64,000 nucleotides of DNA from Galbula dea. Lineage: Eukaryota; Chordata; Aves; Piciformes; Galbulidae. The stretch is from positions 1,338,320 to 1,402,319 of the forward strand of contig VWZX01002286.1 in the NCBI GenBank assembly GCA_013399015.1, read 5' to 3'. A program made the translations under genes and the position numbers. Below the pieces are notes generated by a model. It ran no database searches, was not told where the DNA came from, and saw only the letters and a program-made list of their open reading frames with translations. This document shows, one piece after another, positions 60,401-62,455 of this stretch (the stretch's first letter is position 1; each line of letters begins with the position of its first letter).

Positions 60401-62455
60401 GATTAAAATAGAATAACAATCTTCTGGATTCCAAACAAAACCATATTCATTATTTTGTACTAATTTATCATGGTTGCTGAGGATAAATGCTCCTCACTAT
60501 CTTAGTCCTGAAAATCAGTACCAAGCAATTACAGCTGCAGATAAAATGAATAGGAATTGTGCTTGGAATATTTAATCAACTTTTTAATGCTAAGCATGCT
60601 TTGTGATCTAAGTGGAAAAATATGTATGCAATCAAGTAATTAAAGGCTGCTTCATAATGAATATATGTAAATAGTCTGAATTAAAGTTATTCATGCTGTC
60701 TTAATCCTAGCAAATCCCGAGTGTTTAATTTTGCCTGCAAAATAATAGTCCTAAACCACATTTTTTGTATGTAATTTCTTGGTTATAAACAAAAAACTAA
60801 TTTACAATGGACTTTATTGCATGATATCAAATTGACACTTATCTGGGTTGGAATCATCTGTTCCAGTGCACAGACCTCTGCCACTTGAATTAAACAATTA
60901 ACCAGTAGCAACATTAAGTGGTCAGCTTCTGAATGGATTGCAAATCTGAGGGAATACAAAATGAATAATGAATGATATGAAGCAATGAATGAGACCCGTC
61001 TGGGCTCCATCACCTCCCAACCAACACTGTCTTAACTCATCAGCCCAGTGCATTTCTTCTTGTCTGTCCATTTCAGCTTTTCAGGGATTCTCCTCTGTGT
61101 CTCTCATCTGCTTCTGGAGCCTAGCTTTTTTTTTAAATGCCAGATAGTTTCTTTCTTTCTTTAACATCCTTGTCTGCTTTCTGTTCACTGTCCTTATTGG
61201 CTACATTTTCTGTTCTTGCTTTTTCCAGACTCTTCCTATAGACTTCCTTCATTCCTAGCTTTTCATTTTGCCCAGCCAGTCTCACTTTTGCTATTCCTTA
61301 AGTTCCATATGTAGTCTCCAATTTCAATTTCTACTTCTGTCATTCTTTCCTACTGCCTCTGAATTTTTTTCTTCCTAATCATCTAGTCATTACTAGACAT
61401 AACTTTATCTCCTTCCCCTTGGTAGCTGCCAGAAGCAAAATTTCTCCAACCTGGTACTACCTTTCAGTTCTTTTTTCCTTCCTTCGTTGTATTGGTTTTA
61501 TTTTAAGTATTTACTTTTCATTATTTTAATATTATTTACTATTCTTTTATTATAAGTTTTAGCCTCTGCAATTTATTCTTTTCCATCTGCACCAGCTTGT
61601 ATCTTTCATATTCTGTCTGGAAATCTTTTCCTTTTCTCAATTTCACTTGACCAGCAGCCAAGCAGCAAAAGCTTACATTTCAGCTTGGCACAATTATTTC
61701 TGATCTGAAGGGAACTTGCTTAGATGATCTGTGCTTCTGCACATAATGCATTTGATATTGTTAAGAGGTGTGAAAGATCTGAACATGTTTTGAATGGTTG
61801 TGAAGCAATGTCATGAACTGAACTGTATTAAACTCTTTTGCAAAATGATATACTATCTCATAATACACATTTTCATGAAAACCAGCATAATGTCTGAACA
61901 ACTGCTTTCTTACAGTTTTAAATTCAGTTGGTGTGTTCGCTTATGACTGCTAAATATCTCAACTGAAAAATTATGCTATATTGTGAGATGCAATAATAGA
62001 GTTTTGAAACATATTTAAAATATGGCTCTCAATCAAAATTAAGTGCTGTCATACAATTTTCAAAAAAAACCCCATCTCTGGTCATAATACTGAAATATAC
62101 TACAAATATGGATATAAGAAGTGTGTGTATTGAAATAAATGTGATTTGAGGGGTGCTACTGTAGCTAATGTGTTAAAGCTGCTGGCCTGACTATTTTTTT
62201 TTCCTGTATGAAATTTGCTAGTTAAAGATTGTTGTTCTTTTGGTATTGTTTAAATTTTAAAGGAGTTGCTCTTCAAGGATTAAGTTTTGTTTTTAACCAG
62301 TTTTATTATATGCTAAGGTATTCCACTAGAAGAGGAAGAAGAGGAAGAGGAAGATTCCTCCTTGGCTGGTAAACTGCGTTCATTAATATACAAAATCAAA
62401 GGCCCACCAAAACCAGAAAAAGTAGAACCGAAGGAGGAAGAAGAGAAATCTCCTA
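297..62455 (+). CDS. RYR3: Ryanodine receptor 3, internal part of gene (36 exons, inferred exons 3-38)
   Basis: RyR3 is a homotetrameric Ca2+-release channel of the sarcoplasmic/endoplasmic reticulum; this window codes for part of its large cytoplasmic assembly. Thirty-six exons, listed separately, join to 5701 nt (about 1900 codons) with compatible phases at every junction, GT donors, AG acceptors and no stop. Window residue 1 corresponds to roughly protein residue 57. Domain order seen: beta-trefoil NTD-A, MIR-type NTD-B, helical/RIH region, SPRY1, two RyR repeats, SPRY2, short D2 linker, SPRY3, start of the junctional solenoid, acidic stretch. Exons 1-2, the promoter, and everything after exon 38 (including the pore) are outside. 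RYR3 is chosen over RYR1/RYR2 from remembered paralogue sequence and the very short D2 region. The 62-kb span is compact: the human gene exceeds 500 kb. Exon numbers are inferred; gene identity is very likely. Confidence 0.96.
405..4054 (+). other. RYR3: RYR3 intron 3
   Basis: 3650 bp, AT-rich. Apart from the G/T-rich tract at 1861-1961 and short A runs near 1099-1120, I see no repeat family, exon or RNA gene. Short open frames here have no family resemblance. Confidence 0.8.
1861..1961 (+). repeat. G/T-rich low-complexity tract
   Basis: About 100 bp almost entirely of G and T on the + strand, with G runs at 1872-1875, 1884-1886, 1901-1906 and 1915-1917 between T-rich spacers. It has the same character as the A/C-rich tracts in introns 5 and 7 read on the other strand. 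Confidence 0.8.
4055..4129 (+). CDS. RYR3: RYR3 exon 4 (NTD-A)
   Basis: 75 nt, 25 codons, containing GGGHRTLLYGHAILLRHS, one of the most conserved RyR N-terminal stretches. Acceptor ctctag, donor gtaagt. Codon boundaries at both ends, so skipping would keep frame but remove part of the beta-trefoil. Length equals that known for exon 4 of mammalian RyR genes. Window residues 37-61. Confidence 0.97.
4130..4634 (+). other. RYR3: RYR3 intron 4
   Basis: 505 bp, AT-rich, with an A run near 4523. Nothing else seen. Confidence 0.8.
4635..4713 (+). CDS. RYR3: RYR3 exon 5 (NTD-A)
   Basis: 79 nt containing SSRSQTDKLAFDVGLRE of the beta-trefoil. It ends one base into the Gly codon that starts the next exon's Gly-Glu-Ala-Cys-Trp-Trp. 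Acceptor ttgcag, donor gtatgg. A CR1 LINE begins only about 110 bp downstream. Window residues 62-88. Confidence 0.97.
4826..6211 (+). mobile_element. CR1 LINE fragment, 5'-truncated, sense to RYR3
   Basis: Decayed CR1 retrotransposon retaining the reverse-transcriptase part of ORF2 and the 3' end. Frame pieces at 4894-5094 (MEKI-type helix, HSQHGFTRGKSYLTNL) and 5491-5829 (ERDLGVMVNNKLNMSQQ, ALVQPHLEYCVQFWA) match CR1 ORF2 but are broken by stops and frameshifts. The tail reads cattctatgattcta, the usual CR1 3' end. The 5' boundary is approximate. It cannot make active protein. Confidence 0.93.
6701..6822 (+). repeat. A/C-rich low-complexity tract
   Basis: About 120 bp consisting almost only of A and C on the + strand, in irregular CAAA/CCAA units with no fixed period. 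It produces long but meaningless open frames on the minus strand. Confidence 0.85.
8651..8763 (+). CDS. RYR3: RYR3 exon 6 (NTD-A)
   Basis: 113 nt containing ACWWTIHPASKQRSEGEK and RIGDDLILVSVSSERYL, a very highly conserved RyR N-terminal segment. Two bases complete the Gly codon begun in exon 5; it ends on a codon boundary. Acceptor cctgtag, donor gtaagt. Window residues 88-125. Confidence 0.97.
8764..9908 (+). other. RYR3: RYR3 intron 6
   Basis: 1145 bp, of which about 505 bp is the probable solo LTR (8966-9470). The flanks show nothing recognisable. Confidence 0.8.
8966..9470 (-). mobile_element. Probable solo LTR of an endogenous retrovirus
   Basis: Block of different, more GC-rich composition starting TGTGGGGG and ending GTGGGACA (TG...CA ends as in LTRs), flanked by identical CAAG at 8962-8965 and 9471-9474. 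A 4-bp duplication fits class I (ERV1-type) integration. The minus strand has a TATAAA at 9362-9367 and an ATTAAA poly(A)-like signal at 9107-9112 in the right order, hence the orientation call. No internal coding region, so a solo LTR. Family not recognised. Confidence 0.6.
9909..10008 (+). CDS. RYR3: RYR3 exon 7 (NTD-A/B)
   Basis: 100 nt: His-Leu-Ser-Ile-Ser-Asn then GSIQVDASFMQTLWNVHP, ending Gly-Ser-Asn-Ile-Thr-Glu and one base of Gly. Acceptor tatttcag; the donor (gtttgt) departs more from consensus than its neighbours. Window residues 126-159. Confidence 0.96.
10084..10169 (+). repeat. A/C-rich tract, starting as (CAAA)n
   Basis: Begins with about four CAAA units and continues as A runs interleaved with C runs of 3 to 6. 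C runs at 10118-10123, 10129-10131, 10136-10138 and 10146-10150 form four G tracts on the minus strand. Confidence 0.85.
11256..11610 (-). mobile_element. CR1 LINE 3' fragment, antisense
   Basis: On the + strand it starts agaatcacagagtggttgag and continues ttggaagggacc, the reverse complement of a CR1 3' end, then runs through the region upstream of the tail to tggccctttgctgggg. About 355 bp, 5'-truncated, non-coding. Confidence 0.9.
12718..12811 (+). CDS. RYR3: RYR3 exon 8 (MIR region)
   Basis: 94 nt containing GYLLGGHVVRFFHGHDECL followed by Thr-Ile-Pro-Ser-Thr-Asp-Gln-Asn-Asp-Ser-Gln. This is the first MIR-type repeat of NTD-B; the TDQNDSQ stretch agrees with RYR3. It enters with two bases of Gly and leaves two bases of Lys. 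Acceptor ctacag, donor gtaagt. Window residues 159-190. Confidence 0.96.
12812..14011 (+). other. RYR3: RYR3 intron 8
   Basis: 1200 bp, AT-rich with short A runs. No repeat family or coding signal seen. Confidence 0.8.
14012..14086 (+). CDS. RYR3: RYR3 exon 9 (MIR region)
   Basis: 75 nt containing GGACVRARSLWRVEPLRI. It completes Lys from exon 8 and leaves two bases of the Ser codon finished in exon 10. Same phase at both ends. Acceptor ctatag, donor gtatta (a weaker donor). Window residues 190-215. Confidence 0.96.
14087..15010 (+). other. RYR3: RYR3 intron 9
   Basis: 924 bp, AT-rich. Nothing recognisable; open frames here are chance. Confidence 0.8.
15011..15167 (+). CDS. RYR3: RYR3 exon 10 (MIR region)
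   Basis: 157 nt containing SGSNIRWGEPFRLRHITTG, Arg-Tyr-Leu-Ala-Leu, and ending STAFCFRASK. A second MIR-type repeat of NTD-B. Enters with one base of Ser, ends on a codon boundary. Acceptor gtttag, donor gtaaat. Window residues 215-267. Confidence 0.96.
17071..17172 (-). mobile_element. Old CR1 3' tail fragment, antisense
   Basis: agaatcttagaatttttctg followed by attggaaaagacc and gtcatctagtccagcc is a diverged reverse complement of a CR1 3' end. It is separate from, and more decayed than, the CR1 copy starting 70 bp to the right in the same orientation. Confidence 0.65.
17243..19812 (-). mobile_element. CR1 LINE, 5'-truncated, with ORF2 endonuclease and RT remnants, antisense
   Basis: The longest repeat in the window (about 2.6 kb). 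On the minus strand, in element order: endonuclease segment (19249-19806) with ALVLMGDFNLPDVNWEYH and GHSNHKAIELKISRDRRK; a linker piece (18937-19146); RT pieces (18226-18687) with VPIFKKGNRSDSGNYRPVSL and VDFSKAFDTVSHSILLNKL; C-terminal pieces (17809-18165, 17368-17676) with STAERDLGVLTDNKSNMSQQ and FFTQREVEHWNRLPREAVM; then the 3' tail at 17243. The frame is broken into at least five pieces, so it is inactive. The 5' boundary (19735-19812) is uncertain. Confidence 0.95.
22831..22864 (+). repeat. Short tandem TAAAAG-type array
   Basis: Imperfect units of taaaa(a)ag repeated about five times. A small microsatellite in intron 10. Confidence 0.7.
23417..23590 (+). CDS. RYR3: RYR3 exon 11 (MIR region)
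   Basis: 174 nt, 58 codons, starting Glu-Leu-Lys-Glu-Lys and containing GMGVPEIKYGDSVCFVQHV, then Tyr-Lys-Ala-Gln-Asp-Ala-Lys and ending Leu-Gly-Pro-Leu-Lys-Arg-Lys. This wording agrees with RYR3 rather than RYR1/RYR2. Codon boundaries at both ends. Acceptor tcttag, donor gtaatg. Window residues 268-325. Confidence 0.97.
23591..25032 (+). other. RYR3: RYR3 intron 11
   Basis: 1442 bp, AT-rich with a T run near 23920. A stretch at about 24370-24850 is less AT-rich with overlapping open frames, but I recognise nothing in it. Confidence 0.75.
25033..25154 (+). CDS. RYR3: RYR3 exon 12 (end of NTD-B / start of helical domain)
   Basis: 122 nt containing EGHMDDGLTLQRCQREESQ and Ile-Ile-Arg-Asn-Thr-Thr. 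It closes the last MIR-type repeat and starts the helices of NTD-C. Ends two bases into Ser. Acceptor caatag, donor gtagtt. Window residues 326-366. Confidence 0.97.
25155..27243 (+). other. RYR3: RYR3 intron 12
   Basis: 2089 bp, AT-rich, with a 17-base T run at 26979-26995 and a short A/C-rich patch near 26398-26425. Nothing else seen. Confidence 0.8.
27244..27412 (+). CDS. RYR3: RYR3 exon 13 (NTD-C)
   Basis: 169 nt. Begins Ser-Gly-Asn-Asn-Arg-Thr, then a variable loop with Leu-Pro-Ile-Glu-Glu, then HEDKQSKLRSLKNRQNLFKE, conserved across RyRs. Enters with one base of Ser, ends on a codon boundary. Acceptor ctatag, donor gtacag. A CR1 copy starts about 72 bp past the donor. Window residues 366-422. 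Confidence 0.97.
27413..29105 (+). other. RYR3: RYR3 intron 13
   Basis: 1693 bp, of which about 690 bp is a sense CR1 copy (27485-28170). The rest is AT-rich with nothing recognisable. Confidence 0.8.
27485..28170 (+). mobile_element. CR1 LINE 3' fragment, sense to RYR3
   Basis: Relatively well-kept CR1 end: frame piece 27486-27866 has MSQQCALVARRANGILGWIR, LVRPHLEYCVQFWAPQFKKD and a Lys-Arg-Arg-Leu-Arg-Gly-Asp-Leu ending, typical of the CR1 ORF2 C-terminus. It ends cattctatgattatc. One frame disruption near 27860. Less decayed than the copy at 4826-6211. Confidence 0.94.
29106..29241 (+). CDS. RYR3: RYR3 exon 14 (RIH/helical region)
   Basis: 136 nt: Gly-Met-Leu-Ala-Leu-Val-Leu-Asn-Cys-Ile-Asp-Arg followed by HFAGIAREERGTTWKEILN. 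Armadillo-like helices of NTD-C and the RIH region. Ends one base into Ala. Acceptor atttag, donor gtaagt. Window residues 423-468. Confidence 0.97.
29242..30803 (+). other. RYR3: RYR3 intron 14
   Basis: 1562 bp, AT-rich. No repeat or coding signal seen. Confidence 0.8.
30804..30899 (+). CDS. RYR3: RYR3 exon 15 (RIH region)
   Basis: 96 nt containing ALIRGNRNNCSQFS and Asp-Trp-Leu-Ile-Ser-Lys-Leu-Asp-Arg. Enters with two bases of Ala, ends one base into Gly: the same phase at both ends. Acceptor ttccag, donor gtgaga. Window residues 468-500. Confidence 0.97.
30900..31588 (+). other. RYR3: RYR3 intron 15
   Basis: 689 bp with a 14-base T run at 31021-31034. Nothing else seen. Confidence 0.8.
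31589..31707 (+). CDS. RYR3: RYR3 exon 16 (RIH region)
   Basis: 119 nt containing GILEVLHCILIESPEALN and SIISLLDKHGRN, strongly conserved RyR helices. Enters with two bases of Gly, ends on a codon boundary. Acceptor ttacag, donor gtatga. Window residues 500-539. Confidence 0.97.
31708..33908 (+). other. RYR3: RYR3 intron 16
   Basis: 2201 bp. A-rich patch near 31758-31790 (AAAG/AAAC units) and a possible CR1 tail scrap at 33694-33716. The A-rich, purine-leaning stretch from about 32090 to 32760 has no recognised origin. Confidence 0.75.
33694..33716 (+). mobile_element. Possible CR1 3' tail scrap
   Basis: ccatgattctgtgattctgt resembles the 8-bp tail repeats of CR1, but no CR1 body is visible upstream. 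Weak call. Confidence 0.4.
33909..34042 (+). CDS. RYR3: RYR3 exon 17 (RIH region)
   Basis: 134 nt containing LCSLCVCNGVAVRANQ, then Leu-Ile-Cys-Asp-Asn-Leu-Leu-Pro-Arg-Arg-Asp. Ends two bases into Ser. Acceptor tttcag, donor gtacag. Window residues 540-584. Confidence 0.97.
34043..34644 (+). other. RYR3: RYR3 intron 17
   Basis: 602 bp, AT-rich. Nothing recognisable. Confidence 0.8.
34645..34886 (+). CDS. RYR3: RYR3 exon 18 (SPRY1)
   Basis: 242 nt opening the first SPRY domain: FLGVAEGSAQYKKWYFEL, an Arg-Val-Gly-Trp-Ala strand, and [20 protein letters not shown] ending Leu-Trp-Ser. SPRY domains are protein-interaction folds on the outer corner of the RyR cytoplasmic assembly. Enters with one base of Ser, ends one base into Gly. 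Acceptor ttctttcttag, donor gtaagt. Window residues 584-665. Confidence 0.98.
34887..38312 (+). other. RYR3: RYR3 intron 18
   Basis: 3426 bp, AT-rich. Only a CR1-tail-like scrap at 37999-38027 can be named; otherwise nothing seen. Confidence 0.8.
37999..38027 (-). mobile_element. Possible CR1 3' tail scrap, antisense
   Basis: acagaatcacggaatggttt matches the start of a reverse-complemented CR1 3' end, but the match stops within about 30 bp. Confidence 0.45.
38313..38505 (+). CDS. RYR3: RYR3 exon 19 (SPRY1)
   Basis: 193 nt continuing SPRY1: Arg-Ala-Val-Ala-Ser-Val-Asn-Gln-His, SCCLDLGVPSISFRINGQPV, then Gly-Met-Phe-Glu-Asn-Phe and Phe-Phe-Pro-Val-Val-Ser. Enters with two bases of Gly, ends two bases into Lys. 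Acceptor tcctag, donor gtaagt. Window residues 665-729. Confidence 0.98.
38506..41079 (+). other. RYR3: RYR3 intron 19
   Basis: 2574 bp. T-rich from about 39880 to 40560 with chance open frames; no repeat family or coding homology recognised. Confidence 0.75.
41080..41296 (+). CDS. RYR3: RYR3 exon 20 (end of SPRY1, link to RyR repeat)
   Basis: 217 nt containing RFLLGGRHGEFKFLPP, YAPCYEALLPKEKMKLEPV, and an RYR3-type linker (Arg-Asp-Leu-Leu-Gly-Thr-Thr-Gln-Phe-Leu-Ser). Ends Ile-Asp-Thr-Ser-Gln on a codon boundary. Enters with one base of Lys. Acceptor ttgcag, donor gtatgt. Window residues 729-801. Confidence 0.98.
41500..41604 (+). CDS. RYR3: RYR3 exon 21 (RyR repeat 1)
   Basis: 105 nt, 35 codons, with LAENIHELWGMNKIELGWTY, the core of the first RyR repeat (paired helical repeats at the clamp of the channel). 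It is paralogous to the core in exon 24. Codon boundaries at both ends. Acceptor tcttag, donor gtatgt. Window residues 802-836. Confidence 0.98.
41605..43074 (+). other. RYR3: RYR3 intron 21
   Basis: 1470 bp, AT-rich. Nothing recognisable. Confidence 0.8.
43075..43178 (+). CDS. RYR3: RYR3 exon 22 (RyR repeat 1)
   Basis: 104 nt containing RDDNKRHHPCLVEFSKLPE and Tyr-Asn-Leu-Gln-Met-Ser-Thr-Glu-Thr. Ends two bases into Lys. Acceptor ttacag, donor gtgagc. Window residues 837-871. Confidence 0.97.
43179..43645 (+). other. RYR3: RYR3 intron 22
   Basis: 467 bp, AT-rich. Nothing recognisable. Confidence 0.8.
43646..43729 (+). CDS. RYR3: RYR3 exon 23 (between RyR repeats)
   Basis: 84 nt: LLALGCHIVHAHPAAEEDLK, then Lys-Val-Lys-Leu-Pro-Lys. 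The donor sits inside an A run followed by gtatgt; only this position lets exon 24 supply the expected Asn-Tyr. Same phase at both ends. Acceptor tgtag. Window residues 871-899. Confidence 0.96.
43730..44984 (+). other. RYR3: RYR3 intron 23
   Basis: 1255 bp, AT-rich. Nothing recognisable. Confidence 0.8.
44985..45144 (+). CDS. RYR3: RYR3 exon 24 (RyR repeat 2)
   Basis: 160 nt: Asn-Tyr-Met-Met-Ser-Asn-Gly-Tyr-Lys-Pro-Ala-Pro, then LAENAHNVWAKDRIKQGWTY, the core of the second RyR repeat and an internal paralogue of exon 21. Enters with one base of Asn, ends on a codon boundary. Acceptor tttag, donor gtaagg. Window residues 899-952. Confidence 0.98.
45145..45551 (+). other. RYR3: RYR3 intron 24
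   Basis: 407 bp. Nothing recognisable. Confidence 0.8.
45552..45699 (+). CDS. RYR3: RYR3 exon 25 (RyR repeat 2)
   Basis: 148 nt containing NPRLVPYALLDERTKKSNRD and Leu-Arg-Glu-Ala-Val-Arg-Thr. It ends Asp-Gln-Glu-Met and one base of Ala. Acceptor ctatag, donor gtatgt. Window residues 953-1002. Confidence 0.97.
45700..46421 (+). other. RYR3: RYR3 intron 25
   Basis: 722 bp, AT-rich. Nothing recognisable. Confidence 0.8.
46422..46627 (+). CDS. RYR3: RYR3 exon 26 (SPRY2)
   Basis: 206 nt opening the second SPRY domain: Glu-Lys-Val-Ser-Ile-Asp-Lys-Ile, FFRVERSYAVKSGKWYFEFE, Met-Arg-Val-Gly-Trp-Ala, and Asp-Asp-Gln-Ala-Phe-Val-Phe. In RyR1 this domain lies near the voltage-sensor-facing side. Enters with two bases of Ala, ends on a codon boundary. 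Acceptor tttacag, donor gtgagt. Window residues 1002-1070. Confidence 0.98.
46628..47321 (+). other. RYR3: RYR3 intron 26
   Basis: 694 bp, AT-rich. Nothing recognisable. Confidence 0.8.
47322..47496 (+). CDS. RYR3: RYR3 exon 27 (SPRY2)
   Basis: 175 nt: GQRWHQGSGFFGRSWQPGDV, Val-Gly-Cys-Met-Ile-Asn-Leu-Asp-Asp, Phe-Thr-Leu-Asn-Gly-Glu-Leu and Glu-Leu-Ala-Phe-Ala-Asp. Ends one base into Gly. Acceptor tgtttag, donor gtaatt. Window residues 1071-1129. Confidence 0.98.
47497..48916 (+). other. RYR3: RYR3 intron 27
   Basis: 1420 bp, AT-rich. Nothing recognisable. Confidence 0.8.
48917..49125 (+). CDS. RYR3: RYR3 exon 28 (SPRY2 end)
   Basis: 209 nt: Phe-Val-Pro-Val-Cys-Ala-Leu-Gly-Leu, GLQEGFEPFAVNMNRDVAMW, then Arg-Leu-Pro-Thr-Phe-Val and His-Pro-His-Ile-Glu. 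Enters with two bases of Gly, ends on a codon boundary. Acceptor tcttag, donor gtaaca. Window residues 1129-1198. Confidence 0.98.
49126..50372 (+). other. RYR3: RYR3 intron 28
   Basis: 1247 bp, AT-rich. Nothing recognisable. Confidence 0.8.
50373..50557 (+). CDS. RYR3: RYR3 exon 29 (start of SPRY3, into D2)
   Basis: 185 nt. The conserved half has Arg-Ile-Asp-Gly-Thr and TFGTQNSNSDMIYCRLSMP. The rest (FNFGTGVENISSDISQ and neighbours) enters divergent region D2, which is long in RyR1/RyR2 and nearly absent in RyR3. It differs strongly from the mammalian RyR3 wording I remember. Ends two bases into Arg. Acceptor ttccag, donor gttagg. Window residues 1199-1260. Confidence 0.94.
50558..51229 (+). 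other. RYR3: RYR3 intron 29
   Basis: 672 bp with a 15-base A run at 50927-50941. Nothing else seen. Confidence 0.8.
51230..51266 (+). CDS. RYR3: RYR3 exon 30 (37-nt microexon in D2)
   Basis: Completes Arg from exon 29, then codes Lys-His-Ser-Gln-Glu-Ile-Ala-Ala-Pro-Ser-Thr-Thr. It is bounded by tatctttag and gtaagt and is the only piece that makes exons 29 and 31 join in frame (29 ends two bases into a codon, 31 starts on a boundary). Lys-x-x-Gln-Glu-Ile matches the RyR3 pattern at this point. Window residues 1260-1272. Confidence 0.88.
51267..51628 (+). other. RYR3: RYR3 intron 30
   Basis: 362 bp, AT-rich. Nothing recognisable. Confidence 0.8.
51629..51789 (+). CDS. RYR3: RYR3 exon 31 (SPRY3)
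   Basis: 161 nt of the third SPRY domain: Tyr-Phe-Tyr-Ser-Leu, RIFAGQDPSSVWVGWVTPDY, then Thr-Val-Thr-Leu-Gly-Asp-Glu-Arg-Gly-Arg. Ends two bases into Ser. Acceptor tttcag, donor gtatgg. Window residues 1273-1326. Confidence 0.98.
51790..52344 (+). other. RYR3: RYR3 intron 31
   Basis: 555 bp, AT-rich. Nothing recognisable. Confidence 0.8.
52345..52510 (+). CDS. RYR3: RYR3 exon 32 (SPRY3)
   Basis: 166 nt: SNCYMVWGGDVIANSQRSGR, Val-Asp-Leu-Glu-Ile-Gly-Cys, then Phe-Thr-Ala-Asn-Gly-Lys-Glu-Leu-Gly-Thr. Enters with one base of Ser, ends on a codon boundary. Acceptor tttcag, donor gtatta. Window residues 1326-1381. Confidence 0.98.
53482..53500 (+). repeat. (TTTA)n microsatellite
   Basis: About four TTTA units, 15 bp from the 3' end of the adjacent CR1 copy. 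Confidence 0.75.
53515..54214 (-). mobile_element. CR1 LINE 3' fragment, antisense
   Basis: Well-kept CR1 end in reverse. On the + strand it opens taatcatagaatcatagact then ggttggaagggacc. On the minus strand, frame piece 53566-53931 has KDLGVMIDKKLDMSRQCAFA and LIRPHLEYCVQFWAPQHKKD, and 53986-54213 has SGVPQGSVLGQVLFNVFIND, both CR1 ORF2. It looks among the least decayed copies here. Base 53597 is N. Confidence 0.95.
54835..54921 (+). CDS. RYR3: RYR3 exon 33 (SPRY3)
   Basis: 87 nt, 29 codons: Val-Glu-Pro-Asn-Thr-Lys-Leu-Phe-Pro-Ala and NLVQFELGKLK. Codon boundaries at both ends. Acceptor ttctag, donor gtacaa. Window residues 1382-1410. Confidence 0.97.
54922..55286 (+). other. RYR3: RYR3 intron 33
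   Basis: 365 bp, AT-rich. Nothing recognisable. Confidence 0.8.
55287..55513 (+). CDS. RYR3: RYR3 exon 34 (end of SPRY3)
   Basis: 227 nt: Met-Pro-Leu-Ser-Ala-Ala-Ile-Phe, Leu-Asp-Val-Gln-Thr-Ile, Trp-Ser-Arg-Met-Pro-Asn-Ser-Phe, ERVSERHGWVVQCLEPLQMM and His-Ile-Pro-Glu-Glu-Asn. Ends two bases into Arg. Acceptor tttcag, donor gtatgt. Window residues 1411-1486. Confidence 0.98.
55514..56256 (+). other. RYR3: RYR3 intron 34
   Basis: 743 bp with a T run near 56037-56050. Nothing else seen. Confidence 0.8.
56257..57058 (+). CDS. RYR3: RYR3 exon 35 (junctional solenoid; largest exon)
   Basis: 802 nt, 267 complete codons plus one entering base: Cys-Val-Asp-Ile-Leu-Glu-Leu-Cys-Glu-Gln-Glu, Leu-Leu-Arg-Ser-Gly-Phe-Tyr-Asp-Leu-Leu-Ile-Ser, HGLPGVGLSTCLKPSFNFST, CSGTHIRDPVGGQIAFQF and MGVFDDDDVKQVLLLIDPN. 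Then a charged, Glu-rich low-complexity stretch (about window residues 1710-1740) and RLPESVKLQ. It starts the helical junctional solenoid. The Asp-Asp-Asp-Asp run is family-conserved. Acceptor taacag, donor gtgacc. Window residues 1486-1753. Confidence 0.99.
57059..57568 (+). other. RYR3: RYR3 intron 35
   Basis: 510 bp. Holds a sense CR1 tail (57293-57355); nothing else. Confidence 0.8.
57293..57355 (+). mobile_element. CR1 3' tail fragment, sense
   Basis: agttggaccaggtgatcttt followed by cccttccaactcaaactatt and a decayed tail is the last 60 or so bases of a CR1. Severely 5'-truncated. Confidence 0.75.
57569..57769 (+). CDS. RYR3: RYR3 exon 36 (junctional solenoid)
   Basis: 201 nt, 67 codons: Met-Cys-His-Leu-Leu-Asn-Tyr-Phe-Cys-Asp-Cys-Glu-Leu-Gln-His-Arg-Val, then ELMQALNMSAALTAKKTKEF and Pro-Pro-Gln-Glu-Gln. 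It opens with ATG, but this is an internal codon. Codon boundaries at both ends. Acceptor cctag, donor gtaata. Window residues 1754-1820. Confidence 0.98.
57770..58406 (+). other. RYR3: RYR3 intron 36
   Basis: 637 bp with a sense CR1 tail (58263-58316); nothing else recognised. Confidence 0.8.
58263..58316 (+). mobile_element. CR1 3' tail fragment, sense
   Basis: tgatctttgaggtcccttcc followed by ctatgatcctatgatt is a CR1 3' end about 50 bp long, with two tail units. Confidence 0.8.
58407..58509 (+). CDS. RYR3: RYR3 exon 37 (junctional solenoid)
   Basis: 103 nt: Ile-Asn then MLLNFQLGEDCPCPDEIREE and His-Asp-Asp-Leu-Leu-Ile-His-Cys. Ends one base into Gly. The acceptor (caattccaag) uses AAG rather than the commoner CAG/TAG; donor gtgagt. 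Window residues 1821-1855. Confidence 0.97.
59740..60150 (-). mobile_element. Ancient CR1/L3-like LINE relic (RT region), antisense
   Basis: No open frame survives, but the minus-strand translation keeps the CR1 RT block order: an LHPGVSENSLM-like block (CR1: LHPRVLKELAD), a HLNKKGQKEE-like block (CR1: PIFKKGNRSDSGNYRP), a NQHSIVKTKLC-like block (CR1: SQHGFMKGKSCLTNL), and NLDFKDFYYSLIQCPQK (CR1: VDFSKAFDTVSHSILLNKL). Interrupted by stops and much more diverged than the other CR1 copies. Boundaries approximate. Confidence 0.65.
60216..60232 (+). repeat. (ATT)n microsatellite
   Basis: About five ATT units. Confidence 0.8.
61030..61645 (+). repeat. Long pyrimidine-rich stretch
   Basis: Roughly 600 bp in which C and T strongly dominate the + strand, with (TTTC) units at about 61148-61162 but no overall period. 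No coding homology or repeat family recognised. Confidence 0.55.
62318..62455 (+). CDS. RYR3: RYR3 exon 38 (acidic D3-like segment)
   Basis: 138 nt. After Gly-Ile-Pro-Leu come eight Glu, Asp-Ser-Ser, a Lys-Leu-Arg-Ser-Leu strand, then YKIKGPPKPEKVEPKEEEEK. This is the acidic divergent region (D3 of RyRs), short as in RyR3. Enters with two bases of Gly, ends one base into the next codon. The acceptor (tatatgctaag) has no adjacent pyrimidine tract; a better-looking cag lies 17 bases upstream but would shift the frame. Donor gtaagt. Window residues 1855-1901. Confidence 0.94.

Larger units (their letters stand above)
58510..62317 (+). other. RYR3: RYR3 intron 37
   Basis: 3808 bp. Holds an ancient antisense CR1/L3-like RT relic (about 59740-60150), an (ATT)n microsatellite (60216-60232) and a pyrimidine-rich stretch (61030-61645). 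The sequence at 59270-59740 is less AT-rich and may belong to the same old element, but I could not show it. Confidence 0.75.

Noticed and set aside
62298..62317. Exon 38 starting at 62301 (first AG)
   Set aside because: Adds 17 nt and breaks the frame into the Glu-rich segment; kept only as a possible minor isoform in the findings.
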